Shown here piece after piece: positions 1-5,483 of a DNA stretch of 6,489 nt (position 1 is its first letter; every line of letters starts with the position of its first letter). Source of the DNA: Gammaproteobacteria bacterium. GTDB lineage: Bacteria; Pseudomonadota; Gammaproteobacteria; Enterobacterales; GCA-2746155. The notes below the pieces were generated by a model. That model searched no databases, was not told where the DNA came from, and saw nothing but the letters and a program-made list of their open reading frames with translations. Both the position numbers and the translations under genes were made by a program. Location: positions 1-6,489 of the forward strand of contig JAAGZM010000226.1 in assembly GCA_024206355.1 (NCBI GenBank), given 5' to 3'.

Positions 1-192
1 ACAATGATCTAGTGTTGCCAAAATACTCTGGGGATTTCTAACTTTTCGATTTTCTAGATTCAATCCCTCAAATGCCTGAGGACTAGTTACTTCATGCATT
101 AAATGACGATCTACATAGAGTAAAGCTGCTTCACCAGGTTCCTGATGTACTAAATGGGCATCCCAAATTTTTTCATACATAGTCTTTTTCAT
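1..192 (-). CDS. leuC: 3-isopropylmalate dehydratase large subunit, N-terminal part (runs off left edge)
   Basis: The 64 visible codons begin MKKTMYEKIWDAHLV and continue with LLYVDRHLMHEVTSPQAFEG, the N-terminal signature of bacterial LeuC. LeuC with LeuD forms the aconitase-like 4Fe-4S enzyme that isomerises 2-isopropylmalate to 3-isopropylmalate in leucine biosynthesis in the cytoplasm. The cluster-binding cysteines lie far downstream and are outside the window. The visible part ends in LATLDHC, where family members usually have ATMDHN or similar. The ATG at 192-190 is preferred over the internal ATG at 180-178 because an AAGGTGAT Shine-Dalgarno (203-210) lies 10 nt upstream and LeuC proteins normally start this far ahead of the YEKxWDxH motif. 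The gene is divergent from the hip operon. leuD and leuB would be expected further left, by analogy with other proteobacteria. Confidence 0.93.
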   Translation of the reverse strand, partial: MKKTMYEKIWDAHLVHQEPGEAALLYVDRHLMHEVTSPQAFEGLNLENRKVRNPQSILATLDHC

Positions 193-202
193 TGGTTTTT
201 CT

Positions 203-248
203 ATCACCTTGTTTATTTATCTATATTGAACCATAGATTCCACCTCAA
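203..248 (-). promoter_or_regulatory. Likely leuC promoter and ribosome binding site
   Basis: Read on the minus strand, TTGAGG (248-243) and TATAGA (225-220) are separated by 17 bp, a good sigma70-type pair. The expected transcript start is near 213, so the leader would be only about 20 nt. That leader carries the AAGGTGAT ribosome binding site at 210-203. A leader this short leaves no room for a leucine attenuator or T-box, so any leucine control would have to act at initiation. The promoter is called from consensus match only. Confidence 0.5.
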
Positions 249-319
249 CGTCTTGTCTTATTAGATGGTAAATTTTTATAGAGAGTATGAGTCTTAGTTA
301 TATCAATTAAATATCTAGA

Positions 320-350
320 TTTCACTAAACTGCTTATAAGCTTCATTGAA
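320..350 (-). repeat. 31-bp partial copy of an acyl-CoA dehydrogenase gene segment
   Basis: This intergenic stretch matches positions 5041-5071, inside the acyl-CoA dehydrogenase gene, in the same orientation at 28 of 31 bases. In the reading frame of the gene it reads FNEAYKQFSE on the minus strand, against FDEAYQQFSE in the real enzyme (from residue 78). The similarity stops abruptly on both sides. It forms part of a 12-codon minus-strand reading frame, ATG at 353-351 to TAG at 317-315. It could be a decayed remnant of a paralogous gene, a small copied fragment, or coincidence; the match is well beyond what I expect by chance in a window this size. Confidence 0.6.
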
Positions 351-367
351 CATGCCGCCATTGTTCT

Positions 368-413
368 TATATAAGCACAATAATTGACTAAATTACATTT
401 TTGTGCTTATATA
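368..413 (+). promoter_or_regulatory. hip operon promoter bracketed by a 13-bp inverted repeat (probable HipB operator)
   Basis: TATATAAGCACAA (368-380) and TTGTGCTTATATA (401-413) form a perfect 13-bp inverted repeat around a 20-bp spacer. A sigma70-like promoter lies within it: TTGACT (384-389) as -35 and TATATA (408-413) as -10, spaced by 18 bp. The left arm therefore abuts the -35 and the right arm covers the -10. The left arm also contains the 10-bp palindrome CTTATATAAG (366-375). HipB-type antitoxins are known to repress their own operons by binding promoter palindromes, so this is the natural operator; binding itself is inferred. The predicted transcript starts near 420, about 15 nt ahead of the hipB start codon. 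Confidence 0.65.
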
Positions 414-434
414 GCTACATTAATAGGATATTTT

Positions 435-689
435 ATGATGCATCGGCAACACATAGGTCAAAAACTAAAGGCTTCAAGAAAGGGCAAAAAAATGTCCCAA
501 ACGGAAGCTGGCAGGAGCATTGGCGTCAGTCATGCCGTTATTTCAAAAATCGAGACTGGTAAATATACAGGGTCACTAAAAATTTATGAGAAGTACATAA
601 CTTCAATGGGATATTTTTTAACTATTGAATCTGAACTACCACAAATGCCAGAATTCGAGTCGTTAAGTAAGTTATTTAGTGATGAATAA
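435..689 (+). CDS. hipB: HipB-like antitoxin, Xre-family helix-turn-helix protein (84 aa)
   Basis: A small Xre/Cro-type DNA-binding protein, the expected antitoxin and autorepressor for the kinase toxin encoded next. The HTH spans about residues 7-56, with IGQKLKASRKGKKMSQTEAG leading into the recognition segment IGVSHAVISKIETGKYTG. After it comes YEKYITSMGYFLTIE, matching the C-terminal strand that HipB proteins use for dimerisation, and an acidic tail. The ATG at 435 is chosen because AGGA (425-428) lies 6 nt upstream. A longer TTG frame from 384 is unlikely because that TTG is the -35 element of the promoter. A second ATG follows at 438. The stop overlaps the start of hipA by 8 nt, so antitoxin and toxin are translationally coupled. 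E. coli HipB is of similar length (about 88 aa, from memory). Confidence 0.88.
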   Translation: MMHRQHIGQKLKASRKGKKMSQTEAGRSIGVSHAVISKIETGKYTGSLKIYEKYITSMGYFLTIESELPQMPEFESLSKLFSDE

Positions 690-1902
690 AAGCGTAGTTT
701 TACCTTCATCAGTTAACCAAATATCGGTTCAAAGAGCCGATATAGATAATAACCTTCAGTTAGGCATTTTAACGCACGGATCACATTTTTCATTTCAATA
801 CACTCAACCTGATATTCCTGTTTCTTTATCGATGAAGATTAGAGACGACTCTTATAACCACGGTGTCATACATCCAATATTTAGTCAAAATCTCCCAGAA
901 GGTTTCACAAGAAGATACATCGCAGATAAGTTAGCAAGATTTGGGAAAATTGATGACATGTATTTTTTGGCCTTACAGGGTACAAATGGTATCGGCGCAT
1001 TAAGCTATGATGCAGGAATACAATTACCAGAAGTAGAGCAAATATCACTTAAAGAGATCCTATCATGGAGCTCAGCGAAAGAGCTATTTCCACAACTTTT
1101 AGAAAGATATTACTTACGAGGAATTTTGTCAGGCATTCAACCGAAAGTAATGATCAGTACCAGTGAAACGGAAAGAGCAATTGTTCAGCAAAAAGATATT
1201 ATCGTTAAAACTTGTGATGAAGAATTTCCACTTTTAACGGTCAATGAATTTGTTTGCATGGAAGCAGCACGTGCTTGTTTACTAGAGCCTCCTGTAACCT
1301 ATTTGTCAGATAATCTTGAACACTTTATTATAGAACGATTCGATTCAGTTGATAACAAAAGACTAGCATTTGAAGATTTTTCTACTTTAATGAACAAGCC
1401 CGGGGATGAAAAATATAACTCCTCATATGAAACTCTTTTAAAGGCTGTAAGAGTCTATACAGGTTCAATCGAAGAAGTCACAAAAGCCTACAAAATAGTA
1501 GTATTCAGTTGTATTATTGGGAATGGAGATGCCCATCTTAAAAACTTCGCACTGCAATACTCCTTAGGAAAGCAAGATATTATTTTATCACCTCCCTATG
1601 ATATAACTCATACGATAATCTATGAGACTATTGACAATGATATGGCGCTTAGAATAAAAAAAAGTAAAGCATTTCCAAATAAACAAGAGCTTATCCGACT
1701 AGGAGCAGAAGCAGGTGTTCTCAATTCTGATCAGATTGTTGAATTTATTTCTGATCATGCCAGTGATTTCATAAAATCCTCTGAAGAAATTAAGCTAATG
1801 AAAGGATTAAAAGAATCAATTGAACATTCAATATCGATTGCAAGTATCTCAGCACCACCCATCAAACAGTATAGACATAACAAAAAAAGAAAATATGACT
1901 GA
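682..1902 (+). CDS. hipA: HipA-like serine/threonine kinase toxin (406 aa)
   Basis: Toxin of a type II HipBA module. E. coli HipA phosphorylates glutamyl-tRNA synthetase, which blocks charging, triggers ppGpp and leads to dormancy; the target of this homologue is not visible. The N-terminal HipA domain (about 1-115) carries FSQNLPEGFTRRYIADKL and GTNGIGALSYD. The kinase part has the Gly-rich loop GILSGIQPK (147-155), the ATP lysine in DIIVKTC (K176), HFIIERFDS (214-222), the catalytic loop GNGDAHLKNF (280-289, with D283 and N288) and the metal-binding PPYD (D307), so it appears catalytically intact. At 406 residues it is slightly shorter than E. coli HipA (440) and has both halves, unlike the split HipBST type. 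Start: ATG 682 is taken over the adjacent GTG at 679; neither has a clear Shine-Dalgarno, consistent with coupling to hipB (8-nt overlap). The last residues are basic (RHNKKRK). Confidence 0.92.
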   Translation: MNKSVVLPSSVNQISVQRADIDNNLQLGILTHGSHFSFQYTQPDIPVSLSMKIRDDSYNHGVIHPIFSQNLPEGFTRRYIADKLARFGKIDDMYFLALQGTNGIGALSYDAGIQLPEVEQISLKEILSWSSAKELFPQLLERYYLRGILSGIQPKVMISTSETERAIVQQKDIIVKTCDEEFPLLTVNEFVCMEAARACLLEPPVTYLSDNLEHFIIERFDSVDNKRLAFEDFSTLMNKPGDEKYNSSYETLLKAVRVYTGSIEEVTKAYKIVVFSCIIGNGDAHLKNFALQYSLGKQDIILSPPYDITHTIIYETIDNDMALRIKKSKAFPNKQELIRLGAEAGVLNSDQIVEFISDHASDFIKSSEEIKLMKGLKESIEHSISIASISAPPIKQYRHNKKRKYD

Positions 1903-2260
1903 TAACTTATCAAAAAAACAAATTGCTGCCCTCAAAGAGCAATTACAAATCACCGAAGCTGAATTATCCAGTTTGTTACAAATCTCTGAACAAAGTGCTG
2001 ATGTTGTAGAGCTGGATCAATCGAGGGTCGGCCGATTATCAAGAATGGATGCAATGCAACAGCAACAAATGGCAAGTGCAGGAAAGCATCGTCTGCAATT
2101 GCAACTAACTCTGATAACCAAGGCAATTAAAAAAATCGCTGATGATAGCTATGGTTATTGCATTGAATGCGATGAAATTATTGCATATGCCAGACTGCAG
2201 ATCCGTCCTGAAAGTGAGTTATGTATTGATTGTCAAAACAACCAGGAAATTGGTCAGTAA
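1895..2260 (+). CDS. TraR/DksA-family C4 zinc-finger protein (121 aa)
   Basis: A short relative of DksA and TraR, proteins that bind in the RNA polymerase secondary channel and modify initiation together with, or in place of, ppGpp. A Lys/Gln-rich helix (about 7-32) is followed by VELDQSRVGRLSRMDAMQ (38-55), a motif I recognise from a widespread family of about 110-residue TraR/DksA-like proteins, then a second helix and the zinc site C89-X2-C92-X17-C110-X2-C113 within YGYCIECDE and ELCIDCQ. The acidic tip of true DksA is not present in the same form, so polymerase binding is inferred. The ATG at 1895 is chosen because the family starts here; an upstream in-frame start (1820) would only add residues encoded by hipA sequence. 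It overlaps the hipA stop by 8 nt with no good Shine-Dalgarno, suggesting translation depends on hipA. A weak promoter inside the hipA end (TATAGA at 1870-1875, no convincing -35) cannot be excluded. Confidence 0.88.
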   Translation: MTDNLSKKQIAALKEQLQITEAELSSLLQISEQSADVVELDQSRVGRLSRMDAMQQQQMASAGKHRLQLQLTLITKAIKKIADDSYGYCIECDEIIAYARLQIRPESELCIDCQNNQEIGQ

Positions 2261-2268
2261 TGATGATT

Positions 2269-2296
2269 AGTAGGCATTAACAGGTTAATGCCTACT
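2269..2296. terminator. Hairpin between convergent genes, probable bidirectional terminator
   Basis: AGTAGGCATTAA (2269-2280) pairs perfectly with TTAATGCCTACT (2285-2296) across a 4-nt loop (CAGG). It begins 8 nt after the stop of the TraR/DksA-like gene and ends 10 nt before the thiolase stop, the usual place for a shared terminator. Neither side has a proper run of U, so it may act weakly, need Rho, or mainly protect mRNA 3' ends. Confidence 0.6.
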
Positions 2297-2306
2297 CTGG
2301 GTGCTG

Positions 2307-3494
2307 CTAAACAACTCGCTCTATCAATGCAGCGATACCTTGGCCACCTCCAATACACATAGTAATGACAGCATACCTACCACTAACTCGCTGTAACTCA
2401 TGTATTGCTTTTACACTGATCAACGCTCCAGTAGCACCAATAGGATGTCCCAACGATATACCTGAACCATTAGGATTGACCTTTTCCATATCTAATTCTA
2501 AATCCCGACAAACAGCGTAGGCTTGTGATGCAAAGGCTTCATTAATTTCCCAAACATCAACCTCGTCTTTATTTATGCCTGTCTTTTCAAGGAGTGTCTT
2601 CACAGCCGGTACAGGACCAATACCCATTATCTCTGGCGATACTCCTGCAAAACTATAACCTACAAGTCTTGCAAGTGGTTTTAAACCTTTGGCTTTTGCA
2701 AACTCGCTATCAGCCATTACAACTGCTGCTGCCGCATCATTAATACCTGAGGCATTACCGGCTGTTACAGTGCCATCTTTCTTGAAAACAGGTCTAAGTC
2801 TTGCCATATCTTCAACTTTACAATCCATCCGCACATGCTCATCATTATCAAATGTGACAACGCCTTTACGGGTCTTCAGTTCAATCGGCAGGATCTGACC
2901 ATCAAAGCGGTTTTCTTCAATAGCACGTTGTGCACGTTGATGACTCTCGACTGCAAATTCATCCTGTTGCTCACGGCTGATATCCCATTGTTCAGCGATG
3001 TTTTCAGCAGTCACTCCCATGTGGGTATCACCAATTGGGCAAGTGAGAGCACCTGTCATAGGATCAACCATTTGGCCATCACCCATTTTTTGACCAAACC
3101 TTGCAGTTGGAAGCCAATAAGGTACACGAGACATTGATTCTGCACCACCAGCTACTGCTGCCTCACAATCTCCTAGTAGGATCATCTGGGCTGCAGAGAT
3201 AATGGCCTGTAAACCTGAACCACAAAGTCGGTTTACAGTAAGTGAAGGTGTCGACTCAGGTATTCCAGCTTTCAGCGCTGCAACACGACTGATATACATG
3301 TCTTTACGATCTGAATGAGCAACATTGCCTATAACACAATGCCCAATATCATCAGCGGTCATCCCTGACTTATCTACCGCAGCAGCAATAACCTGCCCTG
3401 CGAGTTCAGTTGGTGGAATGCTTTTTAATGAACCACCAAAATCAGCTATAGCCGTTCGCATACCACTTAAAAATACTACTTCACGTTGTGTCAT
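2307..3494 (-). CDS. bktB: Acetyl-CoA acetyltransferase / beta-ketothiolase, BktB-like (395 aa)
   Basis: Thiolase that reversibly condenses two acyl-CoAs or cleaves 3-ketoacyl-CoA with CoA, in the cytoplasm. All catalytic elements are present: nucleophile C91 in NRLCGSGLQA, NEAF (318-321), H350 in GHPIGATGA and C380 in CIGGGQG. The whole length resembles Cupriavidus BktB as I recall it, notably KVNPNGSGISLGHPIGATGA and MCIGGGQGIAA near the C-terminus, and the 395-residue length fits. BktB accepts longer 3-keto substrates than PhaA; specificity here is unproven, and a plain AtoB or PhaA-like role is possible. The ATG at 3494-3492 has GAGGG (3503-3499) 4 nt upstream. It lies 26 nt downstream of the acyl-CoA dehydrogenase gene on the same strand, so both are probably on one mRNA and serve the same degradation pathway. 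Its G+C appears higher than that of its neighbours. Confidence 0.93.
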   Translation of the reverse strand: MTQREVVFLSGMRTAIADFGGSLKSIPPTELAGQVIAAAVDKSGMTADDIGHCVIGNVAHSDRKDMYISRVAALKAGIPESTPSLTVNRLCGSGLQAIISAAQMILLGDCEAAVAGGAESMSRVPYWLPTARFGQKMGDGQMVDPMTGALTCPIGDTHMGVTAENIAEQWDISREQQDEFAVESHQRAQRAIEENRFDGQILPIELKTRKGVVTFDNDEHVRMDCKVEDMARLRPVFKKDGTVTAGNASGINDAAAAVVMADSEFAKAKGLKPLARLVGYSFAGVSPEIMGIGPVPAVKTLLEKTGINKDEVDVWEINEAFASQAYAVCRDLELDMEKVNPNGSGISLGHPIGATGALISVKAIHELQRVSGRYAVITMCIGGGQGIAALIERVV

Positions 3495-3520
3495 TTTTCC
3501 CTCACAAATTTATTTACTTG

Positions 3521-5302
3521 TTAAAATTGTTCATCAGCAACAGACATAATACTGTCACTTCCAGATTTTATCACTTCAATATGACTAAAAATTCTTGGTA
3601 ATAGGTGATCAAAGTAAAAATTCGTAGTTTTTAACTTAGTATTTAAAAATTCCATATCACCTTCACCTGTATCCAATATCGATTGAGCCTTCAGTGCTGA
3701 TTTAGCCATCAACCAGCCACCACAAATATAACCATACAGCATTAACAAATTAACACTTACGCTGGGTGCTGCCAAAGGGTCATTCTGACTATTATCAAGT
3801 AACCATGAACGAGCTTGCTGACCAATTTCTACGGCTTGCTGCAAACTATCAGCTAACACGCTAAATTGACTATTAGTCTCTAGCTGGTTCACAGTACCTT
3901 GTATTTCATCCAATAAATCTTTGAGATGTTCACCCTTGTTCGATAAGGTTTTTCGACCTACTAAATCAAGCCCCTGTATCCCCGTGGTTCCCTCATAGAT
4001 CGTTAAAATTCTTGCATCTCTATAATATTGTGCTGAACCCGTCTCTTCAATAAACCCCATGCCACCATGTATCTGGATACCATGAGATGTCATTTCTTGA
4101 GCTAATTCAGTTAACCAACCTTTTACAATTGGCGTAAAAAGCTCTACTCTAGCTTTATGTTTGATATGACTTGTATCATCAGTTGCATACTTGGCTAAAT
4201 CATTTTCAGCACTTGCTACATAGGCTAATGCCCGCATTGCTTCAATACTTGATTTCATTAGCATCAACATTCGTCTTACATCAGGATACTTTATTATAGG
4301 GATAGCTGTTCCATCTTTAGTTGAGCCTTGTGTACGCTCTTTAGCATAAGCTAAGGCTTGCTGATATGAACGCTCTGATAGTGCAAGCCCTTGCAACCCA
4401 ACTCCCTGACGAGCATGGTTCATCATAGTAAACATACAAGCTAAACCGTTGTTTTCTTCTCCAATAAGATAACCAATAGCACCTTCTTTATCACCAAAAC
4501 TCATCACACAGGTTGGACTCGCATGAATGCCGAGTTTATGCTCTAAAGAAACGCAGTTAACATCATTATTCTCTTTAGTCGCATTTCCATTTTCATCCAA
4601 TAAAAATTTGGGAACCAAAAATAATGAAATGCCTCTTGCTCCAGCTGGAGCATCCGGCAGACGAGCTAGTACCAAATGAACAATGTTATCTGTCATCTGG
4701 TGATCGCCCCAAGAGATAAATATTTTCTGACCACTAATCCTGTAATGCTCACCTTCTGGTATTGCTTTGCTTTTGATAGCAGCAAGATCGCTACCTGCAC
4801 CAGGCTCGGTGAGATTCATTGTTCCAGTCCAGCTGCCTTCAATCATTTTAGGCAACCAGGTATTTTTTATTTCAGTAGATCCATGTTGTGCTACCGCAGA
4901 GATAGCTCCTTCATTGAGCATTGCTATCAAGGAGAATGCTAAATTAGCACTCTGCCAAATTTCCGAAACAGCTGTTCCCAACAAGCCCGGTAAATTTTGG
5001 CCTCCAAATTCCTCAGGTCCTAAGAGTGATTGCCAACCATTTTCACTAAACTGCTGATAAGCCTCATCGAAACCTGGTGTTTGTTGCACACCCCCATCAG
5101 CAAGTTGTGCCCCATTTGTATCACCGATTATATTTAAAGGAGCAATGACATCAGTACCCAATTTACCGGCTTCAGTTAAGATCACCGATGCTAATTCACT
5201 ATTGATATCTTCTAGCTTTGCATCACTGCAATACTTATCAAACTCAGCCAACTCATTGATAACGAACTCTGCGTCTTTGTAAGGATGTCTGTATTCACTC
5301 AT
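3521..5302 (-). CDS. Acyl-CoA dehydrogenase, DmdC-like long type (593 aa)
   Basis: FAD-dependent enzyme that introduces the alpha,beta double bond into acyl-CoA, the first step of beta-oxidation. It belongs to the roughly 590-600-residue group with an extra C-terminal domain that includes DmdC (3-methylmercaptopropionyl-CoA dehydrogenase). Visible in order: the N-terminal segment MSEYRHPYKD; MNLTEPGAGSDLAAI (162-176) and KIFISWGDH (193-201), which contact FAD and substrate in the family; LARLPDAPAGARGISLFLVP (212-231); GAIGYLIGEENNGLACMFTM (274-293); HGGMGFIEETG (412-422); and IYEGTTGIQGLDLVGRK (435-451), where E437 is the expected catalytic base. The C-terminal domain follows from about 455. 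The ATG at 5302-5300 has AGGA (5314-5311) 8 nt upstream; an upstream TTG (5329-5327) would add nine unrelated residues. The substrate cannot be told: this group includes enzymes for medium or long acyl-CoAs and for sulfur-containing acids. It is first in an operon with the thiolase and divergent from the AraC-type regulator, its probable controller. Confidence 0.93.
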   Translation of the reverse strand: MSEYRHPYKDAEFVINELAEFDKYCSDAKLEDINSELASVILTEAGKLGTDVIAPLNIIGDTNGAQLADGGVQQTPGFDEAYQQFSENGWQSLLGPEEFGGQNLPGLLGTAVSEIWQSANLAFSLIAMLNEGAISAVAQHGSTEIKNTWLPKMIEGSWTGTMNLTEPGAGSDLAAIKSKAIPEGEHYRISGQKIFISWGDHQMTDNIVHLVLARLPDAPAGARGISLFLVPKFLLDENGNATKENNDVNCVSLEHKLGIHASPTCVMSFGDKEGAIGYLIGEENNGLACMFTMMNHARQGVGLQGLALSERSYQQALAYAKERTQGSTKDGTAIPIIKYPDVRRMLMLMKSSIEAMRALAYVASAENDLAKYATDDTSHIKHKARVELFTPIVKGWLTELAQEMTSHGIQIHGGMGFIEETGSAQYYRDARILTIYEGTTGIQGLDLVGRKTLSNKGEHLKDLLDEIQGTVNQLETNSQFSVLADSLQQAVEIGQQARSWLLDNSQNDPLAAPSVSVNLLMLYGYICGGWLMAKSALKAQSILDTGEGDMEFLNTKLKTTNFYFDHLLPRIFSHIEVIKSGSDSIMSVADEQF

Positions 5303-5331
5303 AATTATATTCCTAAATTTTGTAGGCAACT

Positions 5332-5360
5332 ATTAAAGCGAATATTGGACAAATCAGCAA
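5332..5360 (-). promoter_or_regulatory. Possible promoter of the acyl-CoA dehydrogenase-thiolase operon
   Basis: On the minus strand, TTGCTG (5360-5355) and TTTAAT (5337-5332) are spaced by 17 bp, giving a start near 5325 and a leader of about 23 nt that includes the AGGA at 5314-5311. Both boxes are imperfect, as expected for an activator-dependent promoter. The distal copy of the 18-bp repeat (5380-5397) would sit roughly 55 to 72 bp upstream of the start, a usual place for an AraC-type activator. A looser GGACA element (5347-5351) lies in the spacer. Confidence 0.4.
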
Positions 5361-5379
5361 TAACGGAATAAGATTAAAA

Positions 5380-5397
5380 ACAGACATATTAGGACAT
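5380..5397 (+). promoter_or_regulatory. Distal copy of an 18-bp direct repeat, probable regulator binding site
   Basis: ACAGACATATTAGGACAT matches the copy at 5443-5460 at 16 of 18 positions. This copy also contains the start of a tandem GACATATT (5383-5390 and 5393-5400) with a 10-bp period, as expected when the two HTH units of one AraC-family monomer bind adjacent major grooves. It lies upstream of the putative dehydrogenase promoter. Binding by the adjacent regulator is inferred from position and repeat form. Confidence 0.55.
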
Positions 5398-5442
5398 ATT
5401 TATTAAAATTTAAGTCGATATTTACTAAGGTAGTCACATTTA

Positions 5443-5460
5443 ACAGATATAATAGGACAT
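5443..5460 (+). promoter_or_regulatory. Proximal copy of the 18-bp repeat, overlapping the regulator gene's -10 box
   Basis: ACAGATATAATAGGACAT differs from the distal copy at two positions and starts 63 bp after it, close to six helical turns, so both copies face the same side of the DNA. It contains a perfect TATAAT (5448-5453), the best -10 candidate for the AraC-type gene, though no good -35 stands in front of it. A protein bound here would block the regulator's own promoter, suggesting autorepression with possible looping to the distal site. Confidence 0.55.
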
Positions 5461-5483
5461 CGGCATTGTTTTCTATAAAATCT

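Larger units (their letters stand above)
193..434. other. Intergenic region between divergent leuC and hipB
   Basis: No gene is supported in these 242 bases. The left part (193-248) holds the leuC leader and promoter, the right part (368-434) the hipB promoter and leader. Between them, 249-319 is AT-rich with nothing recognisable apart from a short ATCTAGAT palindrome at 313-320. Positions 320-350 match a piece of the acyl-CoA dehydrogenase gene (separate entry). A 10-bp palindrome, GCTTATAAGC, sits at 332-341, inside that segment. Confidence 0.7.

Noticed and set aside
348..366. GAACA-N9-TGTTC inverted repeat upstream of the hip promoter
   Set aside because: Arms of only 5 bp; common by chance in AT-rich intergenic DNA.
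384..434. 17-codon N-terminal extension of hipB from a TTG at 384
   Set aside because: The TTG is the -35 box of the promoter, and the ATG at 435 has a well placed AGGA and matches the normal HipB N-terminus.
1820..1894. 25-codon N-terminal extension of the TraR/DksA-like protein
   Set aside because: It lies wholly inside hipA in another frame and has no family similarity; the family starts near the ATG at 1895.
435..1902. Split HipBST-type three-gene system
   Set aside because: The kinase gene encodes both the N-terminal HipA domain and the kinase core in one frame; the third gene is a zinc-finger protein and not a HipS-like fragment.
2297..2311. 15-bp match (14 of 15) to 3762-3776 in the acyl-CoA dehydrogenase gene
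   Set aside because: By rough count one or two matches of this quality are expected by chance in a window of this size.
2689..3549. Plus-strand open frames over the thiolase gene (2689-2898, 2835-3137, 3325-3549)
   Set aside because: They are antisense to a clear full-length thiolase, have no recognisable domain and no ribosome binding site.
4676..5057. Plus-strand open frames over the acyl-CoA dehydrogenase gene (4676-4942, 4767-5057)
   Set aside because: Antisense to a well conserved part of the enzyme, overlapping each other, with no domain signature.
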